Source: Akkermansiaceae bacterium (lineage in GTDB: Bacteria > Verrucomicrobiota > Verrucomicrobiia > Verrucomicrobiales > Akkermansiaceae). From it: 14,160 bases of DNA. The notes beneath the pieces are model-generated. The model was not told where the DNA came from. It did no database searches and saw only the letters and a program-made list of their open reading frames with translations. How positions within the stretch are numbered: position 1 is the stretch's first letter; each line of letters starts with the position of its first letter. The DNA is taken from positions 1-14,160 of the forward strand of contig JALZVD010000199.1 in NCBI GenBank assembly GCA_023300205.1. The letters run 5' to 3'. Of the stretch, positions 13,323 to 14,160 are shown piece by piece. The position numbers and the translations under genes are program-made.

Positions 13323-14108
13323 ATGTCTAAAAGCACTAGCTACTACACTATTATAGTTATCTTAGCTACTTTAACCCTTACCAACCTTGTAAAAAGTCAA
13401 ACATTTTGGCTAATGGTTCATGACGAGGTTGAGGTTGTAAGCATAGAGGCTAACAACGAACTTAAAATCCCCAAGGCAATCATTGTTAAAGACAATGACT
13501 CCCACGCTGGTGCTAGCCATTGGAGAGACAACATCACCGCCACCATCTTCTGGGTAGGTGAAGACGCCTGTAAAGCTAACCCTGTTCACAATCACGCTAG
13601 CTCTTGGGATGTAAAATGGATGCAATCTTACGGAGGTGTTGACTGCCCAGTGAAGCGAAAAGGCCTGCACCCAGTACATTTTAAGCCAAAAATGAACCCC
13701 TTCTATATAGCCCTCCCATACAATGATATCGCCAGTGATGGAGTATCACATAAAGAAGAAGCTCCAAAAGTCATCAGCTGGTATCATGATGAATACAAAA
13801 GCAAATACAAATCCGTATGCAAAGGCAAATGGCTCGCCATCAAACACGGTGATAAAATCTGCTATGCTCAGTGGGAAGACTGCGGACCATTCTACACCAA
13901 TGATTACGAATACGTCTTCCTTGGTAAGCAACCTAAGAAAAACCGTAACAGCAACGCAGGGATTGACCTCAGCCCAGCAGTAAGAGACTTCCTCGGTGTT
14001 AAAAGCGGAGAACAAGTCTCATGGAAATTTGTAGATGAATTAGACGTTACTAGCGGCCCATGGACAAAGTGGTTACCTTATCAAGGTATATTAACAAAAT
14101 ACCCATAG
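13323..14108 (+). CDS. Secreted protein with RlpA/expansin-like double-psi beta-barrel features
   Basis: A protein of 261 residues from the ATG at 13323. This start gives a clean signal peptide (MSKSTSYYTIIVILATLTL, cleavage near VKS|QT). Upstream in-frame GTG 13254 and ATG 13275 would hide it, and the GTG lies inside the candidate promoter. The core reads ATIFWVGE (73-80), NPFYIALPYND (125-135), CYAQWEDCGPF (180-190) and GIDLSPAVRDFLGV (213-226). The last block matches the second psi-motif of double-psi beta-barrels (IDLS..A...LG in RlpA), with D215 at the conserved Asp. Five cysteines (83, 108, 166, 180, 187) could form disulfides. A wall- or polysaccharide-binding role is suggested by the fold only. 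I do not know a named family for it. Confidence 0.7.
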   Translation: MSKSTSYYTIIVILATLTLTNLVKSQTFWLMVHDEVEVVSIEANNELKIPKAIIVKDNDSHAGASHWRDNITATIFWVGEDACKANPVHNHASSWDVKWMQSYGGVDCPVKRKGLHPVHFKPKMNPFYIALPYNDIASDGVSHKEEAPKVISWYHDEYKSKYKSVCKGKWLAIKHGDKICYAQWEDCGPFYTNDYEYVFLGKQPKKNRNSNAGIDLSPAVRDFLGVKSGEQVSWKFVDELDVTSGPWTKWLPYQGILTKYP

Positions 14109-14160
14109 GGTTCCATGTCCCTTAGAAATCTAAATCTTCCCCTACTACCGCAATAGCCCT

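Overview
The window looks like a chromosomal segment of a Verrucomicrobiota bacterium, perhaps near the Rubritalea/Verrucomicrobiaceae lineages. The reasons are the PEP-CTERM surface protein, a bacterial SMUG1-type uracil-DNA glycosylase (a family known from the verrucomicrobium Opitutus terrae), the lack of Shine-Dalgarno motifs before any gene (even tuf and the ribosomal protein gene), and the overall gene mix. The placement is inference. No phage, transposase, plasmid or CRISPR signal was seen.

Layout. 1-3396: a HAD sugar-phosphate phosphatase (-) divergent from a two-gene unit (+) of a lipoprotein D-Ala-D-Ala dipeptidase and an HI0933-type flavoprotein. The flavoprotein gene overlaps by 4 bp the end of a convergent CvfB-type S1 RNA-binding protein gene. 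3400-5137 (-): that gene is the last of a cluster reading secreted TPR protein, Ser/Thr pseudokinase, CvfB. 5138-5605: a long, almost G-free intergenic stretch ending in a good promoter. 5606-8662 (+): the conserved translation/transcription core tRNA-Thr(GGT), tuf, tRNA-Trp(CCA), secE, nusG, rplK, closed by a strong intrinsic terminator. The usual rplA-rplJ-rplL-rpoB continuation is absent. 8756-12334 (-): a small unknown protein, a secreted C39-like cysteine peptidase, a SMUG1-type glycosylase and a PEP-CTERM protein. 12525-14108 (+): SufT (Fe-S cluster assembly factor) and a secreted protein with double-psi beta-barrel features.

How the parts relate. The central block makes EF-Tu, a translocase subunit, an elongation factor and L11, with two tRNAs in the same transcription unit(s). 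The most striking structure is not a protein. The 103 nt between tuf and tRNA-Trp fold on paper into a gap-free three-way junction (6967-7069). The leader and trailer of tRNA-Thr also pair over 16 bp, and a GC-rich hairpin lies just before tuf. Together these suggest heavy RNA-level processing or regulation of the tuf operon. The pseudokinase-CvfB pair is spaced for translational coupling, and the kinase lacks the catalytic Asp, so it probably acts as a scaffold or sensor.

Composition. The + strand has a marked C over G excess whether genes point left or right, and most strongly in non-coding DNA. This suggests the tuf-rplK block is transcribed against replication.
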